From Planctomycetaceae bacterium UBA4732 (GTDB lineage: Bacteria > Planctomycetota > Planctomycetia > Gemmatales > Gemmataceae), in the NCBI GenBank assembly GCA_002404095.1, contig DHJA01000020.1, positions 1 to 14,083 on the forward strand: a stretch of DNA of 14,083 nt, read 5' to 3'. Position numbers and translations under genes: made by a program. A model generated the notes under the pieces. That model had not been told where the DNA came from and searched no databases. It saw only the letters and a list, made by a program, of their open reading frames with translations. The number at the start of each line of letters is the position of its first letter. The first letter of the stretch is position 1. Below are positions 14,065 to 14,083 of the stretch, piece after piece.

Positions 14065-14083
14065 TGCAACGTCACTCGTGCTT

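Overview
The window looks like planctomycete chromosome, most likely from the Gemmata/Gemmataceae side. This is inference from gene content and GC-rich coding, not from a marker gene. The main evidence is a DUF1592/DUF1588/DUF1585 cytochrome-type protein (9731-12094) paired with a Tat-exported DUF1552 protein (12748-14064), a gene pair typical of Planctomycetes and their relatives. A membrane-anchored HEAT/CxxCH protein, a lysine-rich secreted protein and a PfaD-type lipid synthase locus fit the same picture.

Left part, all on the minus strand (4946 down to 1): a membrane-anchored HEAT-repeat protein with one haem-binding motif, then pfaD (enoyl reductase of a PUFA/secondary-lipid synthase), then a PD-(D/E)XK nuclease-like gene of visibly lower GC, then the N-terminus of a Pfa-type ketosynthase cut by the window edge. 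Reading pfaD first and the large ketosynthase after it matches the pfa1-pfa2 order known from myxobacterial PUFA loci. The nuclease-like gene appears to interrupt this operon. The first ~75 bases are G/C homopolymer runs and are probably unreliable contig-end sequence.

Centre: a divergent intergenic region (4947-5201) carries a very strong hairpin and a 14-bp tandem duplication. It is followed on the plus strand by a full-length transketolase of the animal-like, short type and an MFS_3-family exporter. A 20-bp inverted repeat made of CACAAAG-type words lies between these two genes. Facing them on the minus strand are a solitary HigA-type antitoxin and a secreted, Lys/Asp-rich small protein, separated by a perfect 27-bp inverted repeat.

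Right part, plus strand: the multi-domain cytochrome/PA14/DUF1592-family protein and the DUF1552 protein would normally be adjacent. Here they are separated by about 650 bp holding a 54-codon ORF with an excellent ribosome-binding site and a clear vapD homologue that starts at GTG. This looks like a two-gene toxin-antitoxin module lodged inside a respiratory/exported-protein operon. The cytochrome gene's last ~40 codons run into it and contain its probable promoter. This module and the nuclease gene inside the pfa locus are the most interesting parts of the window. I see no rRNA, tRNA, CRISPR array, insertion-sequence transposase or replication origin.
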